Positions 35,840 to 47,427 are shown, numbered from the stretch's first letter. The stretch is 64,000 nt of DNA from Amphiura filiformis (GCF_039555335.1 NC_092641.1:34869548-34933547); one strand, 5' to 3'. Made by a program: numbers and translations. The notes: generated from the sequence alone by a model not told the origin.

Positions 35840-36936
35840 AAATCCTGGTGAAATACACTACTGAGACAAGACAAATAGTTCTCTTGAAGAAGTTGTGTTC
35901 CTAATCGTGATAAATGTAATCCGTCAGACTTTGCAATATGATGATCCAAAGTGATATTCCTATTGTCTATGAAATTCAAGTTCTTGGTATAACACATGTC
36001 ATAAAGTCTCGCGTTAAATTCCTTTATCCACGCACAATGTCGTTTGTTCCTTTGGATAGTCAATGAAGAGATAGCAATGCGAATAGTAGGTCTGAATGCA
36101 AAAATAGTTGACAAAAGGGTATCATACATAGAAAGGCACTCATTCACATAACATCTGGACAGGTCGTTCGTTGCACAATGAATAATAATAAAGTCTGGGT
36201 TCTCTTCTTCAATAATAGCAGGGGCAAGTTTATTCCATAGTCCTAGTTTGCTTCCAGGGATGCATCGGTTCCTAATAATACAACGTGAAGTTATTCTGCG
36301 GCCTACAAGGTGCTTTGGAATCGAGTCTCCAATAATCAGAATCTTTCTCTTAGACTGTCTAGGTGATGGTGCCTTAGCTGCAGTAGGTTCTACATTAGAT
36401 GGTATGCTGTCAGTTGTACAATTAATAAGTGTCCGCGATTTCTTGATATGTTTCCTAGGCGAATTCGACTTCCTTGTAGTGACAATGGTAGGGATAGGCA
36501 GAGGAACACAATCCTCAACTTCCAGAGTATCAAATCGGTTGCTTGTGGGGATAGCTACAGGTACATGCACAAGTGTCCTAGGTGCAGGGATGGGTTTTGG
36601 TTTAACACACGGAAATGTCCTTGGGGCAGGGATGGGCGATGGTTTCACAGTTTGTGACAAAGAAAGTCTTGGTGCTGGCTTTGGCGCTGTAGGATGGGTT
36701 TGGGTTCCAACATTCACAAAAACAGGGCGATCTGCTGTCTGTACTCCAACATCTTTAACAAATACATTGTCAATATCAGAAATCATACTTGTTGAAGCAT
36801 TCAAATCAAAGCATGGTAATGAAGTACTGCCAGTCTGGGGTGTTGATGCTAATGGCTGTACACAAATCGATGTATGCTCCGAACTGTCCATTGAGTTGTT
36901 GAGAGTTTCATGTTTGATCTTGATTTTTGTTAGCAC
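35806..36936 (-). CDS. LINE ORF1, SGNH-hydrolase (esterase) type
   Basis: An uninterrupted 376-codon frame. The N-terminal half is Pro/Ser/Thr-rich with repeated PxPAPRT motifs. The C-terminal half shows the SGNH blocks: KILIIGDSIPKHL (GDS nucleophile), IIIHCATNDLSR (Asn block) and SDGLHLSRLGTQLL (Asp-x-x-His). Esterase-like ORF1 proteins are known from CR1/L2 LINEs, where they are thought to help retrotransposition. It overlaps the next frame slightly. It is intact here, although the element as a whole is dead. Confidence 0.85.
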   Translation of the reverse strand: MLTKIKIKHETLNNSMDSSEHTSICVQPLASTPQTGSTSLPCFDLNASTSMISDIDNVFVKDVGVQTADRPVFVNVGTQTHPTAPKPAPRLSLSQTVKPSPIPAPRTFPCVKPKPIPAPRTLVHVPVAIPTSNRFDTLEVEDCVPLPIPTIVTTRKSNSPRKHIKKSRTLINCTTDSIPSNVEPTAAKAPSPRQSKRKILIIGDSIPKHLVGRRITSRCIIRNRCIPGSKLGLWNKLAPAIIEEENPDFIIIHCATNDLSRCYVNECLSMYDTLLSTIFAFRPTIRIAISSLTIQRNKRHCAWIKEFNARLYDMCYTKNLNFIDNRNITLDHHIAKSDGLHLSRLGTQLLQENYLSCLSSVFHQDFCVVTSHWRSR

Positions 36937-37759
36937 AGTGTCTATCCAATGTTCATGTAGATGTCCTTGTACAGAAATATTGCGCGTACTGTCATAGCAA
37001 GTAATTGTTACAGTTTGATCATTGATGTAGCATCTGAAGATATTTCCTTTGGTTCCTCAGTTGTCAGGTGGTCCATATAATGTAGAAAGTTCGTCCATAA
37101 GTGAATCATATATATCAGGGTTGATAGCCACTGTTGTAGATTTCTGCTTAGGCATAATTGTCCATAAGGCATTCTCATAAATAGAGGCATTAGAGAAGCC
37201 ATTGAAAGTTTGGTGGAGAGAGTTCAACAGGAAACTCACAGCCATTAGTAGTAGTAGTAGGTTGGACTTCCCGCCTCTTGTTTCAGGCGCACCCCTTCGA
37301 TGACAGATGCTCTGTTGAAGGGTCCATACCAAAAATAATCATTTATATAGCACGCAGAAAATAGTTCGCAGTCACCAAGATGCGTAACAAGTATTAGTTC
37401 ATTATCATATAAATAGAACATGCTTATGTAGTGAAGGACATGGCAGGGTGCACCCATTAAATATTAAAATGTCATATCAAAAATACAAATAAATACTGGT
37501 ACTTTAGTGCAAAATACATATAATACAATTAGCTAAATTCTACACAAAATACATAATGTAAAGCAATCAGATACAAGAGGCAATATGTATAAGATTGCTA
37601 AGTAATCACAGTGTGAGTTCATAATATGCATGTATACAGAGTTTAGACAGGTGACAAAAATGTGAAGAAACGGCCATGCAGACATCAACTAGACCATCAA
37701 GGAAGTACATACACAATGCATTAATCCACAGAGGCATGTGTATAAGTTGAGCAAGCATA
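36937..37759. other. Sequence between the two LINEs
   Basis: Probably the 5' leader of the upper LINE and the 3' untranslated region of the next one. Open frames occur on the - strand (37057-37332, 37245-37457), including a TAGTAGTAGTAG-encoded Tyr run near 37245, but none shows a recognisable domain. I could not place the boundary. Confidence 0.4.
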
Positions 37760-40700
37760 TTAAATATCGGCATAAGAAAGCTGTTTTAGAAGGGACGATC
37801 TTCTACTGTGTAGACCATAACACCACTGACGAGTGATCGATTCTGTAAAACTGGGCCAATCTACTGGTAGGGTGATGACACTCTGAATACATTCATGGGA
37901 GGAGTCCAGAATAAATTGTAGTAAAACATCCTCTTTTGAGAATAGGTCATCGACTTCTTGTATCTTACAATGCTCAAGAAGTGTCCTCTTCAGGATAGAT
38001 TCATGGTAACAGCGTTGCTCAGTGAGTGCAGGACATTTGATAAGAAAATGCATCATATCCTCTTCAGCTATTTCACACAGCAAACAGGTTGCGTCACAGT
38101 TGTGTTGATTGAATTTAGCCCTATTGGCTTGTAGTATGTAGGTGCCAGTCAATAATCTTGCCTTTACAGCTGCCTTCTCTACTTCACGGACATCTGAAGG
38201 TAATGAACTCCAGATATGATGAGGTGAACCTAGTCTGCATGCATCTATATTCAGGAACCTCAAGCTGGATTTGGAGTCATGATCAATCTTCCATTGGTTT
38301 TGCCAATAAGAGGAGACTGCTTTTGCTATTTCAGCTTTCCAGACAGCCTTGGAGGGAGGATTCTCCATTAGGTAGTATGGTGTCGCCATGTTGTACTTGG
38401 CAAGGACACTTTTCACTATCATGAACCAGCTCTTGCTGTTGCTGTTTTGATGGCCAGCTGTCTCTTCGCTATTTGGTGCTCAATGCTATTGGATTGTCTG
38501 ACAATACTCCCAAACAAAGTTAGGATAGCAGAGTCGATGTGTGCTTCAATAGGTTTTGCACCGAGCAGTGCATAAACAGCTGTATTAGCAGGCGGCGGTT
38601 TTTCAGGCAGAAACTGAATCTGTCGCAGTTGTTTTCTATGAAAGCACTCAATACGGGCAAGGTTCTTGACATTGAACTTCATAATCTCGGCCCCATACAT
38701 CATTCTAGGTATAGCATAGGTACAGATTAGATGATATGCAAGGTGAGGAGCCAAACCATCTTTACCATGCAGTCCAGCACCCATGAGGGAATATGTTACT
38801 CTCCTACCCATCTTTATCATCTCATCGATATTAGGCTCGTTTTTCTTGTTTCTTACAATGCCAAGATGGGTTGCTTCCGGTGGAGTTGGAATAGGTTGAT
38901 CACCGATGACATATTTGATCTCATCATTTGTGTGGTATTTGATGGTTGCACTCTTAGTTGGGTTGATCGTGTATCTGTGATCTCTACTGTAATGTTGCAC
39001 TTGATCAAGCAGGATTTGACCCTCAGTTGGATTTGAAGCAACAATGGCAATATCGTCTGCACAAGTAGGTGCTGGAATATAGGATGTTCCAATCGCATAA
39101 CCAATCTTCTGATTCTGCATTTGGTCAAGTAGGCTGTTTGTGTAGATCTTGTAACTAGGTGCAGAAGTAATTCCTCCTTGTCTAACTCCCTGTTTTACCT
39201 CAAATTGTGCAGAGAGACAGTTATTCCACTTAACCATCGAAGCAGTGTTCTGGTACATTGACTGAAATGCCAACCACAGCTTCCCCGTCACTCCAGCGTC
39301 GTACATCTCATTCAATAATATATCATGATCCACAACGTCAAAAGCTTTCGAGGCATCTAGCAGAGTGACATGAATTGCTTTCTTGTTATCAGCAGCATCA
39401 TTGATTGCTTCAGACACCAGCAGAGCTGCATTCATGGAAGATGTTGCTTTAGTAAAACCTCTCTGCATATGATTCTGGTTCTTTTGCATGATAGGTGCAG
39501 CCCTCAGTAGCCATGCCTTCTCAACAACCTTCATGATGATAGAAGTTACAGTTATGCCACGGTAATTTGCTGGGTCTTTTGGATCTTTGCCTTTCTTCAG
39601 TACAGGAGTCAGAACACCACATTTGAGCATGTCTGGAATCTGCCCTGATTTGAGAATATAGTTGACAATGTTGGTAAGGGACTTGATAACTTGATCACCA
39701 CCAAACTTAAGATGTTCTGCAGACAGGTCATGAAGATCGGCAGCCTTTCCATTTGAAAGAGAATGAATGATGGTCTTCATTTCATCATTTGTGATAACGT
39801 CAAACTCGCCATCTTCTGAAGAGAGGATGTCATTGATCAGGTTTCTATTCAAAACCGCATCATCTTTAAAACATTGAGTGAAGTTGGAATTTACAGACGG
39901 CTCAGCCAGAGACTGGAAGTACTCTCCAAAAGCTTGAGATATCTGCTCGGGTGTACATAAGGTCTTCCCATCGTGATTTAGCTCATCTGTTATGACCCGG
40001 TTTCCACCTCTTTGTTGATTTACAAGCTTGAAAAAGAGTGTGGTATCTTCAGATTTTGCAGCAGAAATTTTATTGTAGTTGTCAATCTGAAGACTTCTTG
40101 CATGGAAACGGATGGTACTTCGCAATACTGCCTTCGACTTTTTGCGGTTCACAGTTGCAACATGCTGCAGGTCACTGGGAGAGCCAGCATTCTTCCATTG
40201 TCGGTGGGCATTCTTACTGTCTGCAACAGCTCTAGCAATAGCAGGCGTCCATAATTTGAGACCTTTTTTGGAGATCTTAGCCTTGCGTTTGCCATGAGAG
40301 CACAGCCTCGATGCTGAAGAAAGGGAGTGAATAAGACTTTCGATTTGAGCTTGCAATTCATCCAAACTTGAGATGTCGGTGCTAATCATGATTGCATTCT
40401 GCACAGCACTGCAGTACTCTTCTTTGTCTATTTTATTCCAATTTGTTTTTACAGGACACTTTGGGGGTTTCAGATCATCTTTCTTTCTTTTCAGATCAGA
40501 CACTTCAAAAACAGCCGTAACTGGAATATGGTCAGAAGTATTGGAAGGTAGCTCAGAGAAGGTAACAGCTCTGTATGATGACAGAAGGTTCTCGTCACAT
40601 GTTCTGACCAGTATGTAGTCACTCTGGTTCTTGTCAATTCCATTAACATGGAAGAAGGTATATTCACTTGGTATGTTAGATGAGATGTCATTATCGCCAC

Positions 40701-41091
40701 AGAATCTGATGAGATGCATGTCTCTTGATGATGGAGTGTTCCTATTGAGCGAAGCATTTAGGTCCCCCATAAGAACAAGATGATGTGTAGAACCATACTT
40801 CTGAAAAATTTCCACCACCTCATCCAGCGTATCATCATAGTCGGCCTCGCTGTATTTACCTCTACAAGGAAGGTAAGTGTTGATAACACATATTTGCTCA
40901 GATTCCAAATTAAGCTCTATGCAAACCACGCGTTTACCTCCATCAGGCAGCTTCTTGACACAATGATCGAGATTTTTATTCCACAACAGAGCAACACCAC
41001 TATATCCTCTTGGGCGATGAAAAGGAGAGATTGGATTATCATCATCGACATTATGAATGTACAGGAAGTTGAAGATCAGTAACACAATCAA
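37760..41091 (-). pseudogene. Second non-LTR retrotransposon, nearly intact ORF2
   Basis: An 890-codon frame (41091-38419) continues after one frameshift into a 220-codon frame (38422-37760). The endonuclease starts partway (RGYSGVALLW, VLMGDLNAS, SDHIPVTAVF), so the 5' end is truncated. RT blocks follow: GVLTPVLKKGKDPKDPANYR, HVTLLDASKAFDVVDHDILL, VKQGVRQGGITSAPSYKIYT and PTCADDIAIVA, with catalytic ADD. The C-terminal CDATCLLC plus H-x6-C finger (EDMMHFLIKC) is typical of several non-LTR clades. It differs clearly from the neighbouring LINE; I do not assign a clade. One frameshift in 3.3 kb suggests a fairly young copy. Confidence 0.88.
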
Positions 41092-41568
41092 TACAAAGGT
41101 CCAATATATAGCAAATTAAGTGTCCACAATGATACAAAAATATATCAAATTCATGCAAAATACATCAAAATCAGGAACAGTTAGATGAAATAAATATCAC
41201 AAGAAGTATCCTGGTGTCACAAGCTACACACTGATATAAAATTTATATACAAAATCAGTCTGGAAACTGCTAAAAGTTGCGATTATTTGAGAGAGCACAG
41301 GAGAGCACTGCTGCTGTTGCTGCTGCTGCTGCTGCGAATATCACAAATAGACGAACAGGGCTTCATTCTGCCGAACTCATCAAGGTAATCAAAGACAAAA
41401 AAAAGATAATTGATTGTTGGGAGTGGCCTTTTTTGATTCTGTCTATTCCTTGCTATTTTTCTTCCCTTTTTCTACGTATAATTATAGCCAGCATGCTTTT
41501 TATAGGCTAAGCTAGCCTGGTTTGCTGTGTGCATTTTGCATAGGTCTGGACCATGGATTTTCCATGGA
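41092..41568. other. Short unassigned stretch
   Basis: AT-rich with a CTG/CTT-type trinucleotide run at about 41308-41335 (CTGCTGTTGCTGCTGCTGCT). No coding or element boundaries seen. Confidence 0.4.
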
Positions 41569-42238
41569 CTTAAGGGCTGGGGTATGAACGTTTGGACAGT
41601 ATTTATTTTGGGACATTAGAGCACATCAGACATATCGAATTGCATTCTGAATACGAAGAATGTCATTCTGATATCAAATAATTTTGATTTTTGAAATTCG
41701 CAATTTAATACACATTTTATGGCAAATCATTAAAATTGATATTTTTGATATTTAACAGTACTTGAAGTAAACTTTATAAATCTGATGATTAATACTTAAA
41801 GTGTATGTAGGTGGGATGAAAAGCCGACGATCAATTGAAAATTTTGACCTTTCGTATTGAATATATGGATTTTTTTTCCAAAAACACCAAAAAAATTAGG
41901 TCTTTTTGGGAAAAAAATCCATATCTTCAATATGAAAGATCAAAATTTTCAATTGACTGTCGGCTTTTCCTACCAGCTACATACACTTTAAGAATATATC
42001 ATTAGATTTATATAATTTACTTCGAGGACTGTTATATATCAAAAATTTGAAAAATATCAAATTTTTATAATTTGTCATAAAATTTGTATTATATTGTGAT
42101 TTTCAAAAAATGAAAATTATTTGATATCAGAAAGACATGCTTCGTATTCAGAATACAATTCGATAGGTCTGAGGTGCTCTCATGTCCCACAAAAAATACT
42201 GTCGAAACGCAATAAACGCTCATTTTAGATCCCTTAAC
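41569..42238. mobile_element. 670-bp palindromic foldback element
   Basis: Nearly the whole element is one inverted repeat with arms of ~320 bp. CTTAAGGG...CGTTTGGACAGTATTT on the left is matched by AATACTGTCGAAACG...CCCTTAA on the right, and the inner arms AAAGCCGACGATCAATTGAA and TTCAATTGACTGTCGGCTTT flank a small AT-rich centre near 41900. It is non-coding. Confidence 0.9.
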
Positions 42239-42797
42239 GGACCAATCTAGGTAAACAAACAAACAAACAAATAAGTAAACACTCAAACAAACAAGTCTAA
42301 ATATAAATACGTTTATTGCAAACTAATAAACATTGCATTGCGCCTGCCCAGTTACAAATACATGCATTTAAAATGTTGGCTTCTACAGCTTTTGCAGTTG
42401 CGTAATAAATGAATGTAAATCCTTGCAACAGAAGATGTGGAATAGTCCATTATATAGGAGTCAAGACTAATGCTGAGTTCAGGTATTAGTTGTATTCAGG
42501 ACTGTGACAACATGCATTAAATTGAAGGTTTTGAAAAACTGACAACTGTTGTAGCATATGGGATGCGAACTGGAGTCGATCGACAGTATCAATGCGTGAA
42601 TGACTTCGGCTCAGATTGCACTCTTCCACTATCAGCTATAGGGGCGGATCGAAGGGGCATCAAATGTTCAAAATCATGCAAAAGCAGCCCTTTTAGACAA
42701 TGAGTTTAGTCTCTCATCAGCCGCCACACCCAGGTAATTGTACCGATTTTCAAATCCTTGATTTGGCATAATTTTGCACAACTACCAGCAATTCAAC
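42239..42797. other. Unassigned stretch with an Ig-like remnant
   Basis: (AAAC)n-like sequence at 42253-42296. On the + strand 42518-42660 is open and reads RQYQCVNDFGSDCTLPLSA, reminiscent of the YxC end of an Ig domain (see findings). No good splice sites frame it. Confidence 0.3.
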
Positions 42798-43950
42798 CCC
42801 GGGGGGGGGCACTCAAATATGAGAGTGTACGCATGCATGACCAAATTTTTTTCGAACACCCCCTAAACAAGTTTTCCTATGTGAGCAAAATGACCCCCTA
42901 AGCAAGTTTTTAGCGCGCTTTCCCCAATTTGACCCCCTAAACAAATTTTTGTCTAATTTTGACCCCCTAAGCAAGTTTTTGTCTAATTTTGACCCCCTAA
43001 ACAAGTTTTTGTCTATATTTGACCACTTTTTTTGACGGATTTTGACAAATTGAACAATTTTTTGTAGGCCTACTAACTTGCCATTGAACACTAAAAGTCT
43101 ACCGGATATACCCCCTCCGGTAGGCCCCTATACCATACCACTTTAAAATATAAATAATGATACAATGAATTCAGAGTGTAGGCCTACCATGAGGTCTTTC
43201 AGATTCGTAGCTTGTTACATGAATCTGATTGGATTCTCGCAAAGTTTTGTGAGAATATAAAATACCAATACACAGAGTAAGTTATCCAGAGGCAACGTTA
43301 TTAACAGTATTCACATCGTAGTTGGTTCCGAATTCGGCACCTAAAGTTGATTATCGTGTCCCGGTATTGTGTGCCCTTTTCATGCTTTCTACTGCAAATA
43401 TAATTTCCTAATGTAATCCAGAAGGGAACTCACAAATCTACCAGCAGGAGTAGTAAATAATGTGAGGAATCTATAAAGGTCCTGAAAATCTTTTTGAAAT
43501 ACATGATATTTTCGTTTGTCTCGCCGTTTGTCCACTGAACTATATACCCATCACAATTTTATATGACGTCATTAATTATAATTAATATGCACGTTTTTTT
43601 TAATCTAAACGGTATCTAAGTAAGAGGCCATGGTTAAATCACATGTAATACGTCATGAAATATATTTGCATAACATAGTGACACTTTAGGTTTGGATACG
43701 AACGGAAATTCCGGCACTGGAATAAACTTTTTTCGGAATTGGAGTTTCAGCAGATTTGAAAAGTGGATTAAAATGGTACCCTAAATGCGTTACAAACGAT
43801 TTTAAAACTACCCCTTTTCATGAAAATCACCGTTTTTTACCCCCTTAACGCGTCACGCGCGTAACGTGCCCAACCAAGAAAAACACCCCTTTTCACGCGT
43901 TTTTTTGGTCACGCATGCTTACATCATTATATTTGAGTGGCCCCCCCGGG
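42798..43950. mobile_element. 1.15-kb TIR element with 8-bp target duplication
   Basis: The ends read CCCGGGGGGGGGCACTCAAA and TTTGAGTGGCCCCCCCGGG, extended internally by GCATGCATGACC and GGTCACGCATGC. AATTCAAC is duplicated at 42790-42797 and 43951-43958. The 8-bp duplication is usual for hAT-type elements. A run of ACCCCCTAAACAAGTTTTTG units (42856-43022, ~30-bp period) lies near the left end. No transposase is seen. G-rich ends resembling these recur at 55228. Confidence 0.85.
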
Positions 43951-44181
43951 AATTCAACAAAGTTTGAACAGAGCATTTATTCGATTGATAAATGTAATAT
44001 TCTGACCAGCCTATCAGTGAGTTTATAAAACATCGCACATATATATTTTTATACATTGACCTACGTTGGGGAAATTGTAATTGATTAATTTAACCCTAAC
44101 ACTCCCAGGTACTACAAAATATTACGTGATACATGCACTGCGCGTGGATGCATCCCATGTGATGTTATGACGCAATCACCG

Positions 44182-44413
44182 TAAGTGATATATCGTCAGC
44201 CTGTTACGCTAATTGCCCAAGTCATTCTTACATGTTCCTCTTATAATAAACACATAATCAATCAAATTTCCAGCCGCATTTTTCATCAGTTTGTGGAATG
44301 CGGCTGGAAATTTGATCAATTAGGGGTTTATTACTCAGAAAATCAAAATTGTAAATGAGAAACATGTAAAAATGACTTAGGCAATTAGCGTAGCAGGCTG
44401 ACGATATGTGACT
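44182..44413. mobile_element. Foldback MITE
   Basis: GATATATCGTCAGCCTGTTA at the left is inverted as GTAGCAGGCTGACGATATGT at the right, and the centre contains TTTCCAGCCGCATT with AATGCGGCTGGAAA. It is 232 bp and non-coding. Confidence 0.85.
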
Positions 44414-44414
44414 T

Positions 44415-44674
44415 GCTACCACGAAATGGGCGTAAAGTCGCAAGCTGGTAGTTTCGAGACGTTACGTCCTGGCTGCTGCGTTGATGTTCTTTGTTTCACA
44501 TGCACATGTTCAAGCCAATACTATGCATGTCCTTTGTGAATGGTGACACAATAGGACATTCACGACGGACATACTGCTGGTTTGTACAGGTTCGCGGCAT
44601 ATAAAGAACATCAACTCAGCAGCCAGGATGTCTCGAAACAACCAACTTGCGACTATTCTCATTTCGTGGTAATT
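44415..44674. mobile_element. Foldback MITE
   Basis: CTACCACGAAATGGGCGTAA ... GCTGCGTTGATGTTCTTT is inverted as AAAGAACATCAACTCAGCAG ... ATTTCGTGGTA. It abuts the previous foldback element. The outer arm resembles 5190-5216. Confidence 0.8.
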
Positions 44675-44691
44675 GGTCAAATAATACGTAC

Positions 44692-44792
44692 GCTTTCGTT
44701 GCCGGGCCAGCGAAAGGTCCGTGGCTACCGGTTGCCGACCTAGTGCTTGGCACGCGAGGGTCTTGGGTTCGAACCCCGACCACAGCAACAAA
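44692..44792 (+). repeat. tRNA-like sequence (possible SINE head)
   Basis: GTGGCTACCGGTTGCCGACC resembles a divergent A box and GGGTTCGAACCCCGACC is a textbook B box, about 50 bp later. GTTGC before and GCAAC after could pair as an acceptor stem. The spacing and loops are not those of an intact tRNA, so a tRNA-derived SINE or tRNA pseudogene is more likely. Confidence 0.5.
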
Positions 44793-44870
44793 CTTCTTTG
44801 TTTGTTTTCTATTTGTATTCCTCCCTTCTTTCCCTTAGGGCGTTAGGTCCCGGTTAGGGTTAATGTTGTC

Positions 44871-45327
44871 CTATAGGATCCACAACAATAAGTTCCCTCT
44901 AACACTTTTTAAAATTTATAGAAAAATTATTTACAAAATGTAAAAAGGTATCTGTGACTTTATTTGTTTTACAGCTGTGGACCAGTATCTCTAGCATCAA
45001 ACGTCATTGCGTTCAGTCACAATGGTTCATTATGTAAAACGAGGCCGTTTTCAAAGTTGCACCTGAGTCCATAGCAGGCAGGTTTTCCTTAACAAACACA
45101 TGAATAGGCATGACCTAATGTATTGTTAGAGAGTGGACTCCTATGGACTCAGATGCAACTTTTAAAAGGCCTCTTTTTTGCATAATGAACCATTGTGTCT
45201 GAACACAATGGTGTGTTGGTCCACATTGTGTAAAAAATAAAGCCACAGATACATTTTCACATTTTGTAAAATATTTTTCGATTTATTTCAAAAAGTGTTG
45301 GGGAACTTATGAGTTGCGGATCCTATA
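44871..45327. mobile_element. 457-bp foldback element
   Basis: The left arm (TATAGGATCCACAACAATAA, GTTCCCTCTAACACTTTTT) is mirrored at the right (AAAAAGTGTTGGGGAACTTA, TGAGTTGCGGATCCTATA). Pairing continues through TCTGTG/CACAGA and CAATGGTTCATTATG/CATAATGAACCATTG, so most of the element is palindromic. Confidence 0.88.
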
Positions 45328-45838
45328 CGTTCCTGATTGTGTCTCAAGACACATTATAAACCATTCGGCAACAATCAGGGACTGGAAGCCAGGAAGTGCA
45401 CACCCTAAACATACCACAATAAACTTTCGCAGCCAGTATCAGCCCACGAGAACAAACAGACGGCGCGCCGGGGCTTGAACTCGCCTCGCCAAACACCAGT
45501 GCTCTAGAATATAATAACGCCTCATTAATTTTATTAACTTTGACTGCTCAAGCAAGAGCTGTTGAAACTAGACATTTTCACCTAGCTATATAAACAGTGT
45601 CAAAAATCGCCAATAATAATATGTGTATATACATTGTAGAATACATATCTGGAAAAAAATAAGTAATATACAAATAAAAGAAAATATGCTTGATAAATGT
45701 GCTCAATGATATACAAAATATTTCTACATTATATTTCCATGCTAGCACGCCCTATACAAAACCCAAGGTAAGAACTCTTAATGTAACAAAGGCAAAGATA
45801 TATTTTGCTTTATACAGTATAATTACAGCACATGCAAG
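45328..45838. other. Unassigned stretch
   Basis: At 45462-45485 the - strand has a GAGTTCAAGCCCCGG box, similar to a tRNA B box, so another SINE remnant may lie here. The rest is AT-rich without features. Confidence 0.35.
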
Positions 45839-46669
45839 TACAGGGTGTCCCAAAGGTCTGTATACATTTTAAACCGCGATATCTTTCACCAGGATAGGAG
45901 TAGGGAATCGAAATACATATTTGGAAAGAAAAAAAACTTGTAGAATTTTTACGACAGCAAACTTAACATGAATTTCTTCTTCGTGTAAAAGTGTTAATAC
46001 AATTTCCAAATCACGTAGATAATTGGGTGTTTTATAAAGCCACTGGGTGTTTGCCTTTTCTATTTGTTTGTTAAACACAACCAATGCACATGTATTCATC
46101 GTTTTGTGACCATCAATGTTACAATTTAAGTTATTATTTGTAAGAGATAATGTGTTTGGGGTATTTGTGAAGGATCCGTAAAAATGTGGCATGATGCAAG
46201 TTGCTTTAATATACGTGATTTTCTTGATCATGTTGATTATGCAATGACATTTTTCTTTGCATTTTGTATCTAAACTTCAGTCAAGTTAGGTGTCAAATTA
46301 ATTCTCCAATTTCAATGTAGCGATAATGCATTCATAATTTGTTAGAAAGGCAAATGGGAAAGAGACCCCAAAGAAACACTAAATGTTTTACAGAAAAAGT
46401 TTGAATGTCGGGTTATATATTATAAAGGGTATAAAAACGTTTTAATAACATTCCAAAAACATTTTTGAAAACTTGATACAAAACATTCTAAACAGAATGT
46501 TATTTTCAAAAAATATTTTCCAAAAATGTTTGCCCAAAATATTTGCAATAACATTTTTAAAACGTTTTCATGTCCTTTATATAACCCGACATTTAAATGC
46601 TATTAAAACGTTTTGAAAAAAAATTTCAACAACATTTCTGTGTTTGCTGGGACTTTAGAACACCCTGTA
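45839..46669. mobile_element. TA-flanked element with ACAGGGTGT ends
   Basis: TACAGGGTGTCCC at the left and ACACCCTGTA at the right form short inverted termini bordered by TA, as in Tc1/mariner-type insertions. A CCCAGCAAACAC-family MITE (46366-46651) sits inside the right part. No transposase was recognised. Single ends of the same type lie at 23980 and 27371. Confidence 0.6.
46366..46651. mobile_element. CCCAGCAAACAC-type MITE, copy 2
   Basis: The right end is TGTTTGCTGGGA; the left end is decayed (CCCAAAGAAACAC). The inside has ATGTCGGGTTATATATTATA, its inverse TATATAACCCGACAT, and AAACGTTTT palindromes, as in copies 1 and 3. Confidence 0.75.
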
Positions 46670-46716
46670 TACAATTCCTATATCAATTTTAAAGGAATGC
46701 AAAAATCAATCTATAA

Positions 46717-47345
46717 TGTGCACAAAAAGTATCCGAACACTTAAACAAAAGCAGTATCTCAATGACACCCAACCTAAAGTACCAAATAAAGTCATCATTA
46801 CTGATTACATGCATGGGTAATTTTGTTCTACGTATTTTGATGCTTCATTTGACACGATTCGATTTTATTTCCCTAAGTCATACTAAATTGATTGGAAAAA
46901 GAGAGCATTTCAAGAATTTCAAATTTAGGATATTTCTTTCACCTTCGGGGTGATTCCTACCGGCTATTCTATTAACAGGCTCACTATAGACGAATCCAAT
47001 TTCACGCATTCCTACACCTCATGGCAGCCGTAGCATGATAGCTGGGTCCCCGTCGGGTCCATCCTACCTAAAATGTGAAATGATGTGGCCTTGGCGGGGA
47101 TTTTAAACAGCATTCCATCACCCATGTTGTATGTAGACAATGGAATGATGGAATTTTGCCACTTTGAAATGCGCTCTTTTTTAATTTAAATTTGTATAAC
47201 TTGGGTAGGTAAAATCGCATCGTGGCGAATGAGGTATCAAAATACGCAGAACAAAATTCCCAATCTATTGACTACTTGGTAAATTAGGTTTAGAGTCTTT
47301 AAGCTATTGCTTCTGCTTTAAGTGTTCGGAATTTTTTTGTGCGCA
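46717..47345. mobile_element. ~630-bp element with ~150-bp inverted arms
   Basis: The left arm (GTGCACAAAAAGTATCCGAA, CACTTAAACAAAAGCAGTAT ... ATTTTGTTCTACGTATTTTG) is inverted at the right (CAAAATACGCAGAACAAAAT ... TTAAGTGTTCGGAATTTTTT, TGTGCGC). TA borders both ends. It is non-coding. Confidence 0.85.
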
Positions 47346-47427
47346 GTATATATGAAAGACATTAAAGTGGTGGGTATTCCGGGTAACTTATACGAGTATA
47401 ATGCAAAGAAAGCGTTATCTAATCGCA

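Larger units (their letters stand above)
29995..36936 (-). mobile_element. CR1/L2-like LINE, interrupted by two insertions
   Basis: On the - strand the parts follow in order: ORF1 with an SGNH-hydrolase fold (36936-35806), PHD finger and start of the endonuclease (35839-35389), endonuclease (35004-34220), linker (34223-34018), reverse transcriptase (32040-30309) and a 3' tail ending in an (ATT)n-like run at 29997-30025. The esterase-plus-PHD organisation and the (ATT)n tail are features of CR1/L2 elements. A 375-bp MITE and a ~2-kb element split it, and at least one frameshift (near 31520-31560) is present, so it is inactive. The 5' end was not defined. Confidence 0.85.

Noticed and set aside
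36248-36997. 249-codon + strand open frame
   Set aside because: It is antisense to the LINE ORF1, whose - strand frame shows clear SGNH motifs.
40012-41082. + strand frames between 38 and 41 kb
   Set aside because: They are antisense to the long LINE ORF2 with endonuclease and RT motifs.
44692-44792. Functional tRNA gene
   Set aside because: The B box is perfect but the A box and stem spacing do not make a proper cloverleaf by eye; a SINE or pseudogene is more likely.
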